Shown here: positions 1 through 6,067 of the stretch, in pieces
Position numbering within the stretch: position 1 is the first letter of the stretch
How the letters are laid out: each line of letters begins with the position of its first letter
Assembly (NCBI GenBank): GCA_025965775.1
Contig: JAOPWG010000156.1
Coordinates: 1-7,560, forward strand
Reading direction: 5' to 3'
Origin: Modestobacter sp.
GTDB taxonomy: Bacteria; Actinomycetota; Actinomycetes; Mycobacteriales; Geodermatophilaceae
Length of the DNA: 7,560 nt
Program-made: the position numbers and the translations under genes
Notes under the pieces: generated by a model
What the model saw: the letters and a program-made list of their open reading frames with translations, nothing else
Told to the model about the DNA's origin: nothing
The model's database searches: none

Positions 1-657
1 GCGGTCGGCGGTGCGGCGCAGCGACTCCGCGCGGCGCCACCGGGCGATCGCGGCATGGTCCCCGGACAGCAGCACCGGGGGAACCTCGTGGCCCCGCCAG
101 GTCGCCGGCCGGGTGTAGGAGGGGCCCTCGAGGAGCCCGTCGGCGTGCGAGTCGAACTCGACGGACTCGGCGTTGCCGACCACGCCGGGGATCAGCCGGG
201 TGACCGCCTCCACCATGACCAGGACGGCGGACTCCCCACCGGCCAGCACGTAGTCACCGATCGAGACCTCGGAGACCGGGCCGCTGCCGGCGGCCCAGTC
301 GGCGACCCGCTGGTCGATGCCCTCGTACCGGCCGCAGGCGAAGACCAGCCCTGGCTCCGCGGCCCAGGCTGCGGCGGTGGCCTGGGTGAACGGCCGGCCG
401 GCCGGGGTGGGCACGACCAGCCGGGTGCCCGGCGGTCGGACCGCCTCCAGCGCCCGGGCCCAGGGCTCGGGGCGCATCACCATGCCGGGCCCGCCGCCGT
501 AGGGAGCGTCGTCCACGGTGCGGTGCACGTCGTCGGTCCACTGCCGCAGGTCGTGCACGCCGATGGTCACCAGACCGCGGGCGGCCGCCTTGCCGAGCAG
601 GGACTGGCCCAGGGGGGCCAGGTACTCGGGGAAGATCGTCAGGACGTCGATGCGCAG
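1..657 (-). CDS. trmD: tRNA (guanine-N1-)-methyltransferase TrmD, 3' end cut by window edge
   Basis: TrmD is the SPOUT-fold homodimer that transfers methyl from S-adenosylmethionine to N1 of G37 in tRNAs with G36, preventing +1 frameshifting. The 219 codons read here carry the family signatures in order: LRIDVLTIFPEYL at the N-terminus, YGGGPGMVM (53-61), CGRYEGID (108-115), SIGDYVLAGGE (132-142), IPGVVGN and SYTRP (180-184). Numbered from the CTG at 657-655, the family's catalytic R154 and D169 fall exactly on Arg and Asp, as in E. coli TrmD. E. coli TrmD is 255 aa, so roughly 15-40 C-terminal residues lie beyond base 1. It is the last visible gene of the rpsP operon, 5 nt after rimM. No ATG, GTG or TTG exists in frame near the N-terminus; CTG is chosen because it gives the family's N-terminus and numbering. 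A CTG at 666-664 overlapping the rimM stop (CTGA) is a less likely alternative. The identity is secure; the start codon is inferred. Confidence 0.96.
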   Translation of the reverse strand, partial: MRIDVLTIFPEYLAPLGQSLLGKAAARGLVTIGVHDLRQWTDDVHRTVDDAPYGGGPGMVMRPEPWARALEAVRPPGTRLVVPTPAGRPFTQATAAAWAAEPGLVFACGRYEGIDQRVADWAAGSGPVSEVSIGDYVLAGGESAVLVMVEAVTRLIPGVVGNAESVEFDSHADGLLEGPSYTRPATWRGHEVPPVLLSGDHAAIARWRRAESLRRTADR

Positions 658-662
658 CGCGC

Positions 663-1208
663 TCAGAGCTCCAGCAGGCCCTCGGGCGGGTCGACGACGA
701 GGCGGCCGGCGGCCAGGTCGACCGTCGGCACGATGGCCGTCACGAAGGGGACGAGCAGCTCCCCGCCCTCGGGACGGCGGACGACCAGCAGCTCGCTGCC
801 GTCGTGCCGCACCGCGGTGACCTGGCCGAGCGCCGAGCCGTCGGGCAGCTGCGCGGTGAGTCCGACGAGCTGGTGGTCGTAGTAGGAGTCGGGGTCCTCG
901 AGTTCGGGCAGCTCGGCGACCGGGACCAGCAGGATGGTGTTGCGCAGGGCGTCGGCGGCTTCCCGGTCGGCGGAGGGCACGCCGTCCGGACCGGCCACCT
1001 GCAGCAGCAGCGTGCCGCTGTGCCACCGCTTGTCCACCACGGTCAGCGGACCGCGCGCGGCCGGTTCGGTGGTGAGCACGGCACCGGGGGCGAAGCGCAG
1101 GTCCGGGTCGTCGGTGCGCACCTCGACGGTGACCAGACCACGGACACCGTGGGGCCGGCCGATACGGCCGACCACCACGGTGTCGGTGGGCTCAGGAGCT
1201 GCAGGCAC
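663..1208 (-). CDS. rimM: 16S rRNA processing / 30S maturation factor RimM
   Basis: RimM binds ribosomal protein S19 and helps mature the head of the 30S subunit. The 181-residue product has the two-domain layout of the family. An N-terminal RimM beta-barrel opens with VVVGRIGRPHGVRG (11-24) and RTDDPDLRF. A C-terminal PRC-barrel starts near SYYDHQLVGL (108-117) and ends with LLVPFV (151-156) and the usual VVDPPEGLLEL tail. Length is normal. The GTG at 1208 lies 11 nt after the khpA stop with no clear Shine-Dalgarno, so translation is probably coupled. In-frame GTG codons at 1178 and 1175 would give a start right before VVGRIG, closer to shorter homologues, so the first ten residues (Pro/Ala/Thr-rich) are uncertain. 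It lies between khpA and trmD, the common actinobacterial order. Confidence 0.96.
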   Translation of the reverse strand: MPAAPEPTDTVVVGRIGRPHGVRGLVTVEVRTDDPDLRFAPGAVLTTEPAARGPLTVVDKRWHSGTLLLQVAGPDGVPSADREAADALRNTILLVPVAELPELEDPDSYYDHQLVGLTAQLPDGSALGQVTAVRHDGSELLVVRRPEGGELLVPFVTAIVPTVDLAAGRLVVDPPEGLLEL

Positions 1209-1219
1209 GGGGTTGCTGC

Positions 1220-1456
1220 TCAGCGCCCGTCGGTGTCGACGACGTCGACCCGCAGGCCGCGACCGCCGACCCCGGTCATGACCTGGCGCAGCGCCTTGGC
1301 GGTGCGCCCGCCACGGCCGATGACCTTGCCGAGGTCGTCGGGGTGCACCCGGACCTCGAGGGTCTTGCCACGCCGGCCGTTGACGAGGTCGACGGCGACG
1401 TCGTCGGGGTTGTCGACGATGCCCTTGACCAGGTGCTCGAGCGCCTCTTCGAGCAC
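1220..1456 (-). CDS. khpA: KH-domain RNA-binding protein (KhpA / YlqC family)
   Basis: This 78-residue protein is a single type II KH domain and nothing else. The GxxG loop that grips single-stranded RNA is at G47-R48-G49-G50 within KVIGRGGRTAKALR. It is preceded by a helix-rich N-terminus (LEEALEHLVKGIVDNPDDV) and a beta-strand segment (KTLEVRVHPDD). Size and sequence match KhpA, which in Firmicutes pairs with KhpB/Jag to bind many RNAs and affect cell division. Whether it does so in this organism is not shown here. The gene begins at GTG (1456-1454), only 3 nt after the rpsP TAA, and its stop is 11 nt before rimM, so it should be co-transcribed and probably translationally coupled. Its place between rpsP and rimM is a standard neighbourhood, also seen in Mycobacterium (Rv2908c). 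Confidence 0.94.
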   Translation of the reverse strand: MLEEALEHLVKGIVDNPDDVAVDLVNGRRGKTLEVRVHPDDLGKVIGRGGRTAKALRQVMTGVGGRGLRVDVVDTDGR

Positions 1457-1459
1457 GAC

Positions 1460-1903
1460 TTACTCGGCGGGCGTCTCGGCGGCAGCCGGCTCGGCAGGCG
1501 CAGCGGTGTCGGCCTTGGGAGCGGCCTTCTTCTTCGGGGTGGTGGCGTCGGCCGAGGGCTCGCCCATGGCGGCGCGCGCGGCCTCCTCGTAGATGGCCTT
1601 CTTGTCGGCCTTGGGGGCCGCGACCTTCATGGGCGGCGGCGCGGGCTCGCCCTTGAACTTCTGCCAGTCACCGGTGACCCGGAAGATGGCGGCGACGGCT
1701 TCGGTCGGCTGCGCGCCGACGCCCAGCCAGTACTGCGCCCGCTCGGTGTCGACCTCGATGTAGGAGGGGTCCTCCTTCGGGTGGTACTTGCCGATGGTCT
1801 CGATCGACCGGCCGTCCCGCTTGGTGCGGGCGTCGGCGACGACGATGCGGTAGTACGGCGCGCGCATCTTGCCCAGTCGCATGAGCTTGATCTTGGTGGC
1901 CAC
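1460..1903 (-). CDS. rpsP: 30S ribosomal protein S16
   Basis: S16 binds 16S rRNA early and is needed for 30S assembly. The 147-residue product starts MATKIKLMRLGKMRAPYYR, followed by ADARTKRDGRSIETIGKYHP (23-42) and TEAVAAIFRVTGDW, all diagnostic for S16. The conserved core ends near residue 84. The remaining 63 residues are an Ala/Pro/Lys/Glu-rich, probably disordered tail, as is common in actinobacterial S16. The GTG at 1903-1901 is chosen because it gives the family N-terminus. The same frame is open upstream to about 2263, but that stretch is antisense to the VOC gene and looks nothing like S16. A GAGGAG purine run lies at 1922-1917, 13 nt before GTG, which is longer than ideal. This is the first gene of the rpsP-khpA-rimM-trmD operon. 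Confidence 0.97.
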   Translation of the reverse strand: MATKIKLMRLGKMRAPYYRIVVADARTKRDGRSIETIGKYHPKEDPSYIEVDTERAQYWLGVGAQPTEAVAAIFRVTGDWQKFKGEPAPPPMKVAAPKADKKAIYEEAARAAMGEPSADATTPKKKAAPKADTAAPAEPAAAETPAE

Positions 1904-1916
1904 GGTGGGTGGTGTA

Positions 1917-1922
1917 CTCCTC
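1917..1922 (-). promoter_or_regulatory. Candidate Shine-Dalgarno of rpsP
   Basis: On the minus strand this reads GAGGAG, the only good anti-SD match upstream of the rpsP GTG. Its 13-nt spacing is longer than the usual 5-9 nt, but no in-frame start codon lies closer, so it supports GTG 1903 only moderately. Confidence 0.45.
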
Positions 1923-2049
1923 GAACTCAGATCGGTGTAGCCCGCCGGACGGACGCGTGGGGCACGCCGGGGCGAAGCGAGGGACACGGACGGCAACGGT
2001 GAGAGGGCCGCCCACCGCCGTGTTCGACCCCCCATCATGCCAGACGGAC

Positions 2050-2054
2050 AGGAG
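2050..2054 (+). promoter_or_regulatory. Shine-Dalgarno of the VOC gene
   Basis: AGGAG sits 7 nt before the ATG at 2062. This is the clearest ribosome binding site in the window. It decides this start against the longer open frame reaching back to 1909, which would run across the rpsP leader. Confidence 0.8.
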
Positions 2055-2061
2055 CCGGCCC

Positions 2062-2481
2062 ATGCCAGCGTCAGACCCACCCCCCGGGCCGGTGCCGGAG
2101 CTGCTGCACCACGTCGAGCTGTGGGTGCCGGACCTGCCGCGCGCGGAGCGTTCCTGGGGCTGGCTGCTGACCGCGCTGGGCGCGCAGCCCTACCAGAGCT
2201 GGGAGCACGGCCGGTCCTGGCGACGCGGCGGCGTCTACGTCGTCCTGGAACAGTCGCCGGCACTGTCCGCCGGCCGGCACGACCGGCTCTCCCCCGGGCT
2301 GAACCACCTGGCCCTCCGGGTCGGGTCGGCCGCCCAGCTGGACCGGCTCGTGGCCGAGGCCCCGCAGCACGGCTGGGAGCTGCTGTTCCCCGACCGGCAT
2401 CCCTTCGCCGGCGGCCCGGAACACCGGGCCGCCTACCTGGCGGACGAGGACGGCTTCGAGGTGGAGCTGGTCGTCGGCTGA
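2062..2481 (+). CDS. VOC (glyoxalase/bleomycin-resistance fold) family protein
   Basis: The 139-residue product is a single VOC protein with two beta-alpha-beta-beta-beta modules. Module 1 begins LLHHVELWVPDLPRAERSW (14-32) and ends VYVVLEQS (58-65). Module 2 begins GLNHLALRVGS (79-89) and ends DEDGFEVELVVG (128-139). Plausible metal ligands are H17, E63, H82 and E135, the His/Glu/His/Glu spacing usual for the superfamily, so a divalent-metal enzyme is likely. The substrate cannot be read: the superfamily includes glyoxalases, dioxygenases, isomerases and resistance proteins, and I would not pick one. It is the only intact plus-strand gene, divergent from rpsP and convergent with proS (13-nt gap). 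Codon use matches the neighbours, so there is no sign of recent transfer. Confidence 0.88.
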   Translation: MPASDPPPGPVPELLHHVELWVPDLPRAERSWGWLLTALGAQPYQSWEHGRSWRRGGVYVVLEQSPALSAGRHDRLSPGLNHLALRVGSAAQLDRLVAEAPQHGWELLFPDRHPFAGGPEHRAAYLADEDGFEVELVVG

Positions 2482-2487
2482 CGCCCG

Positions 2488-2507
2488 CGTCCGCTCAGCC
2501 GCGGACG
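2488..2507. terminator. Candidate hairpin between convergent VOC gene and proS
   Basis: CGTCCGC (2488-2494) and GCGGACG (2501-2507) form a perfect 7-bp stem with loop TCAGCC. On the plus strand it lies 6 nt after the VOC stop. On the minus strand its loop contains the proS stop. There is no T-tract on either side, so it is not a classic intrinsic terminator, though GC-rich actinobacteria often use such U-less hairpins. Confidence 0.4.
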
Positions 2508-4231
2508 GCGGCGACCACCGCGGCGGCAGCCTCGGCGACGGGCACCTCGGTGCGCTCCCCGGTGATCCGGTCCCGCACCTCGATCACGCCCTCGGCGACC
2601 CCGCGGCCCACCGTGACGATGGTCGGCATGCCCAGCAGCTCGGCGTCCTTGAACTTGACCCCGGGCGAGACCTTCGGCCGGTCGTCGAACAGCACGGTCA
2701 GCCCGGCGGCGACGAGCTCGCCGGCCAGCGTCTCCGCGGCCTCGAACACCGCGGCGTCCTTGCCGGTGGCGACCAGGTGCACGTCGGCGGGCGCGATCTC
2801 CCGCGGCCAGACCAGCCCGAGCTCGTCGTGGGTGGACTCGGCGATCGCGGCCACGGCACGGGAGACCCCGATGCCGTACGAGCCCATCGTGACGGTCACC
2901 AGCTTGCCGTTCTCGTCGAGCACCTTGAGGTCCAGTGCCTCGGCGTACTTGCGGCCCAGCTGGAAGATGTGGCCCATCTCCACGCCGCGGGCCAGCTCCA
3001 GCGGACCGGAGCCGTCCGGCGCCGGGTCCCCCGGCAGCACCTCCGCGGCCTCGACCACGCCGTCCCAGCTGAAGTCCCGGCCGGCGACCAGGTCGAAGAC
3101 GTGCTTGCCCGCCTCGTTGGCGCCGGTGATCCACCGGGTGCCGGGCACGACGCGGGGGTCGACCAGGTAGCGGATACCGGACTTGCCCTCCGTGCCGAGC
3201 ACCTGGGGGCCGATGTAGCCCCGCACCAGGTCCGGGTGGGCGGCGAAGTCGGTGAAGGGCTCGACCTCGGCCGGGGCGACCTGTGCCTCCAGCCGCTTGG
3301 CGTCCACCTCGCGGTCGCCGGGCAGGCCGATCACCAGCGGCTCGCGGGTGCCGTCGGGGTGCACGAGGGTCACCACGACGTTCTTCAGCGTCGAGGCGGC
3401 GGTGTAGCCGGCGTCGGGGAACTTCTCGTTCGCCACCGCGACCAGGCTGTCGATCGTCGGGGTGTCGGGGGTGTCCTCGACGTGGGCCTCGGGCAGCCCG
3501 TCGAACGGGATGGACTCCGGCACGACGGTGGTGACCGCCTCCACGTTGGCCGCGTACCCGCCCGGCGAGCGGACGAAGGTGTCCTCCCCGATGGCCGTCG
3601 GCGTCAGGAACTCCTCGCTCCTGGACCCGCCCATCGCCCCCGACATCGCCGAGACGATCACGTAGTCCAGTCCCAGCCGGTCGAAGATCTTGATGTAGGC
3701 GGCGCGGTGCGCCGCGTAGGAGCGGTCCAGGCCGGCGTCGTCGACGTCGAAGGAGTAACTGTCCTTCATGGTGAACTCGCGGCCGCGGAAGAGCCCGGCC
3801 CGGGGCCGCGCCTCGTCCCGGTACTTGGTCTGGATCTGGTACAGCGAGACGGGCAGGTCCTTGTAGGACCCGTACAGGTCCTTCACCAGGAGCGTGAACA
3901 TCTCCTCGTGGGTGGGGCCGAGCAGGAAGTCGTTGCCCCGGCGGTCCTTCAGGCGGAAGACGTTGTCGCCGTACTCGGTCCAGCGGCCGGTCGCCTCGTA
4001 GGGCTCACGCGGCAGCAGCGCAGGGAAGTGCACCTCCTGCGCGCCCATCGCGTCCATCTCCTCGCGGACGACGCGCTCGACGTTGCGGAAGACCCGCCAG
4101 CCCAGCGGCAGCCAGGTGAATCCGCCCGGCGCGACCCGCCGGATGTAGCCGCCCCGGACGAGCAGGCGGTGGCTGGGGACCTCGGCGTCAGCCGGGTCGT
4201 CGCGCAGGGTGCGCAGGAACAGGGTGGACAT
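2495..4231 (-). CDS. proS: Prolyl-tRNA synthetase, bacterial type with editing domain
   Basis: This class II synthetase joins proline to tRNA-Pro. From the ATG at 4231 it is 578 aa, close to the 572 of E. coli ProRS. Motif 1 lies around 28-60 (GGYIRRVAPGGFTWLPLG), TxE is at T107-H108-E109, and motif 2 is TKYRDEARPRAGLFRGREF (135-153). Motif 3 is GSYGIGVSRAVAAIAES (450-466). A full INS editing domain occupies about 224-408 and keeps the Lys of STLKNVVV (K283, the equivalent of E. coli K279), so mischarged Ala-tRNA-Pro should be cleared in cis. The C-terminal anticodon-binding domain runs from about 475 to the end. An in-frame extension to 4294 exists, but MSTLFLRTL is the typical N-terminus. 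No Shine-Dalgarno precedes ATG 4231. The gene ends tail to tail with the VOC gene. Confidence 0.97.
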   Translation of the reverse strand: MSTLFLRTLRDDPADAEVPSHRLLVRGGYIRRVAPGGFTWLPLGWRVFRNVERVVREEMDAMGAQEVHFPALLPREPYEATGRWTEYGDNVFRLKDRRGNDFLLGPTHEEMFTLLVKDLYGSYKDLPVSLYQIQTKYRDEARPRAGLFRGREFTMKDSYSFDVDDAGLDRSYAAHRAAYIKIFDRLGLDYVIVSAMSGAMGGSRSEEFLTPTAIGEDTFVRSPGGYAANVEAVTTVVPESIPFDGLPEAHVEDTPDTPTIDSLVAVANEKFPDAGYTAASTLKNVVVTLVHPDGTREPLVIGLPGDREVDAKRLEAQVAPAEVEPFTDFAAHPDLVRGYIGPQVLGTEGKSGIRYLVDPRVVPGTRWITGANEAGKHVFDLVAGRDFSWDGVVEAAEVLPGDPAPDGSGPLELARGVEMGHIFQLGRKYAEALDLKVLDENGKLVTVTMGSYGIGVSRAVAAIAESTHDELGLVWPREIAPADVHLVATGKDAAVFEAAETLAGELVAAGLTVLFDDRPKVSPGVKFKDAELLGMPTIVTVGRGVAEGVIEVRDRITGERTEVPVAEAAAAVVAAVRG

Positions 4232-4250
4232 CCGCAACAACACGGCATTG

Positions 4251-4256
4251 ATTGTC
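4251..4256 (-). promoter_or_regulatory. Possible -10 element upstream of proS
   Basis: On the minus strand this reads GACAAT inside an A/T-rich patch (GACAATCAATG) that stands out from its surroundings. A start site about 7 nt downstream would give a leader of only about a dozen bases before ATG 4231, in keeping with the absent Shine-Dalgarno. No convincing -35 box is visible. This is a weak call. Confidence 0.22.
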
Positions 4257-4294
4257 GCCCTACGGGCTCCCACCGCGGCCAGCGGGTTTCTCAC

Positions 4295-4527
4295 GGTGCG
4301 CTGAGCCGGTACCCGTGCCGTCGGTCAGCCGTCCGATCCGTGACCGCCGCCGTGCCGACCAGCCGAGTCGGCACCGGGTCCGTCGTCGGCGCCGTGTCCG
4401 CCACCGACCCGGTCGACGGAGTCGTCACCGGTGGGCTGGGCCGCACGACTGGCCGACGGCGCCGCGGACGGACCGTCGTCCCCACCGCTGTCGTCGGCCC
4501 GGGGCCCCTTCACGGAGAACCCGGGGG
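4295..4527. other. Unassigned stretch between proS and the kinase fossil
   Basis: No intact gene or recognisable domain was found here on either strand. On the minus strand the frame from about 4520 to the stop at 4325-4327 reads as a Gly/Asp/Ser/His-rich, low-complexity tail ending GGGHGADDGPGADSAGR and then a HGGGHGSDG terminus. It resembles the disordered end of a protein, but its upstream continuation is only the antisense of the fossil. CCCGGGG occurs twice (4498-4504 and 4520-4526) at the edge of the fossil. This may be leader DNA of proS, debris from the deletion that truncated the kinase, or both. Confidence 0.35.
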
Positions 4528-4952
4528 CGCCGGCTGCGCACCCCGCTGACCGCGTTGCGGCTGGACGTCGAGTCACTGCCCCCCGCCGACCGGGGGCGGC
4601 TGCTGGAGGACGTCGACGCGCGACGCCGGCGCCGTGATCGGTGACCGGGTCCGGTTCTGGCCGGTGCTGGCCGAGGAGGAGCACCGGCCGGTCACCGTCG
4701 AACTGCCGCCGGTACCGCTCGCCGTCCGGCTGGCCGCCGGTGACCTGGCTACGGCCGTGGACGCGCTGCTGGGCGACGTCTTCACGCACACGCCGGAGGG
4801 ACGGCGCTGACGGTCCGCGTGCGGCCCCGGGGCGGTCGCAGCGGCGCCGGGTCGCCCGGCCTGGGGCTGGACATCGCCCGGCGGCCGCCGAGGGCTCCGG
4901 CGGGGCGCTGGTCCTCGTCTCGTCGCCGGCTGGGACCGAGGTCACCCCGTGA
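4528..4952 (+). pseudogene. Decayed sensor histidine kinase (HisKA plus HATPase_c remnants)
   Basis: Four consecutive pieces in shifting frames read as the C-terminal half of a two-component histidine kinase. Piece 1 (frame of 4528) gives RRLRTPLTALRLDVESLP, a HisKA H-box in which Arg (cgc, 4528-4530) sits where the phospho-accepting His is expected. Piece 2 (about 4622-4799) gives DRVRFWPVLAEEE and then ALLGDVFTHTPEG, the ATPase N-box with Asp replacing the Mg-binding Asn. Piece 3 (about 4804-4884) gives ALTVRVRPR and the G-box SPGLGLDIARR. Piece 4 (4884-4952) gives AAEGSGGALVLVSSPAGTE and a TGA. The changes from piece 2 to 3 and 3 to 4 each fit one lost base. The HisKA-ATPase linker and the D-box region are missing. 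No sensor or membrane segment is found upstream. The fossil ends 11 nt from the convergent amidohydrolase. Assembly error cannot explain the multi-codon losses. Confidence 0.82.
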
Positions 4953-4963
4953 CTCGCGATCGC

Positions 4964-6067
4964 TCAGCTGACCACGCAGCCCCGCAGCACCGTTCGTTGC
5001 GGTGACTGCAACGTGTCGAGGTCGGCCCGCGGGTCGCGCTCGTAGACCACCAGGTCCGCCGGCGCCCCCTCCTCGATGCCGGGCAGCCCGAGCCAGGTCC
5101 GTGCCGCCCAGGACCCGGCCGCCAGCGCCACCTCGGCCGGCAACCCGGCGGCGTGCAGGGCCCGGATCTCGTCGGCGACCAGCCCGTGGTCGATCCCACC
5201 GCCGGCGTCGGTGCCGGCGAACACCGGGACACCGGCCTCGTACGCCGCCCGCACCACCGCGCCGGAGCCGGCGTACAGCCGCCGCATCGTCGAGGCGTAC
5301 GCCGGGAACTTCGCCTCCCCTGCCGCCGCGAAACCGGGGAAGTTCGCCACGTTCACCAACGTCGGGACGACGGCGGTGCCGCGGGCGGCCATCGCTGCGA
5401 CCAGCTCCTCCGTCAGCCCCGTGCCGTGCTCGATGCAGTCGATGCCGGCGTCGACGAGGCCGGGCAGCGCGTCGGTGCCGAAGGTGTGCGCGGTGACCCG
5501 GGCGCCCTCGGCGTGCGCCGCCGCGATCGCCTCGGTCAGCACGTCGGCCGGCCACTCCGGCGCGAGGTCCCCGACCCCGCGGTCGATCCAGTCGCCGACC
5601 AGCTTCACCCACCCGTCGCCGCGGCGGGCCTGCACCCGTACCTGCGCGACCAGGTCCGCGGGCTCGATCTCGAGGGCCAGGCCCGGGATGTACCGGCGCG
5701 GGGCGGCCAGGTGCCGGCCGGCCCGGATGATGCGGGGCAGCTCCGGGTCGTCGTCCAGCGCCCGGGTGTCCACCGGCGACCCGCAGTCGCGCAGCGCCAG
5801 CACCCCGGCGGCGCGCTCCGTGAGCGCCTGCTCGCGCAGCCCGGCGAGGTCCTCGACATGCCCGCCGCCGCGGGCGATGCCGACGTGACAGTGCGCGTCG
5901 ACCAGGCCCGGGAGGACGAAGCCGCCGCGGCTGACCGTCTCCGCGCCCGGCACCGGCTCGAAGGTGATCCGGCCCGCACGCACCCACAGGTCGCGGTGCT
6001 CGCCCTCGGGGAGCAGCACCCCGGCAAGGTGCAGGTCAGGCAGGTCCCGGTCGGACGGGCCGGTCAC
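4964..6067 (-). CDS. Metal-dependent amidohydrolase, ffh-linked
   Basis: This 367-residue enzyme belongs to the amidohydrolase superfamily (imidazolonepropionase/prolidase-like, COG1228 type) and should hydrolyse an amide or related bond with one or two metals in a TIM barrel. Visible active-site elements are the HxH of VDAHCHVG (H59, H61), K155 in GWVKLVGDWIDRG (candidate carboxylated lysine), H194 in VTAHTFG, H214 in CIEHGTGL, and D287 in FAGTDAGGG. Residues 1-55 and 330-367 make the small beta-sandwich domain (FVLPGLVDAH entry; GAPADLVVYERDP near the end). There is no signal peptide, so it is cytoplasmic. The GTG start (6067-6065) overlaps the ffh TGA as GTGA, implying coupled translation; no Shine-Dalgarno is evident. 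A homologous gene follows ffh in Mycobacterium (Rv2915c). The substrate is unknown. Confidence 0.92.
   Translation of the reverse strand: MTGPSDRDLPDLHLAGVLLPEGEHRDLWVRAGRITFEPVPGAETVSRGGFVLPGLVDAHCHVGIARGGGHVEDLAGLREQALTERAAGVLALRDCGSPVDTRALDDDPELPRIIRAGRHLAAPRRYIPGLALEIEPADLVAQVRVQARRGDGWVKLVGDWIDRGVGDLAPEWPADVLTEAIAAAHAEGARVTAHTFGTDALPGLVDAGIDCIEHGTGLTEELVAAMAARGTAVVPTLVNVANFPGFAAAGEAKFPAYASTMRRLYAGSGAVVRAAYEAGVPVFAGTDAGGGIDHGLVADEIRALHAAGLPAEVALAAGSWAARTWLGLPGIEEGAPADLVVYERDPRADLDTLQSPQRTVLRGCVVS

Noticed and set aside
55..882. Plus-strand open frame opposite trmD and rimM
   Set aside because: The minus strand carries all TrmD and RimM signatures here; the plus frame is a compositional shadow.
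1904..2263. N-terminal extension of rpsP to 267 codons
   Set aside because: The upstream part is Arg/Pro/Ala-rich antisense of the VOC gene, and S16 begins at MATKIKL; GTG 1903 fits the family.
4232..4330. T-box or other riboswitch in front of proS
   Set aside because: No T-box consensus, specifier stem or terminator pair could be recognised, and the likely leader looks very short.
2777..4549. Very long plus-strand open frame opposite proS
   Set aside because: It is the exact antisense of a well-supported ProRS gene. Its translation is His/Val/Gly/Arg-rich with no domain, as expected for a shadow frame in GC-rich DNA.
4880..4891. Perfect palindrome CGGCGGCCGCCG as an operator or attachment site
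   Set aside because: It falls within the kinase G-box remnant, and such GC palindromes are expected by chance at this base composition.
4782..5987. 401-codon minus-strand frame across the amidohydrolase and the fossil
   Set aside because: It is out of frame with the enzyme motifs and extremely Arg/Gly-rich; the other minus frame contains HxH, Lys, His, His and Asp ligands.
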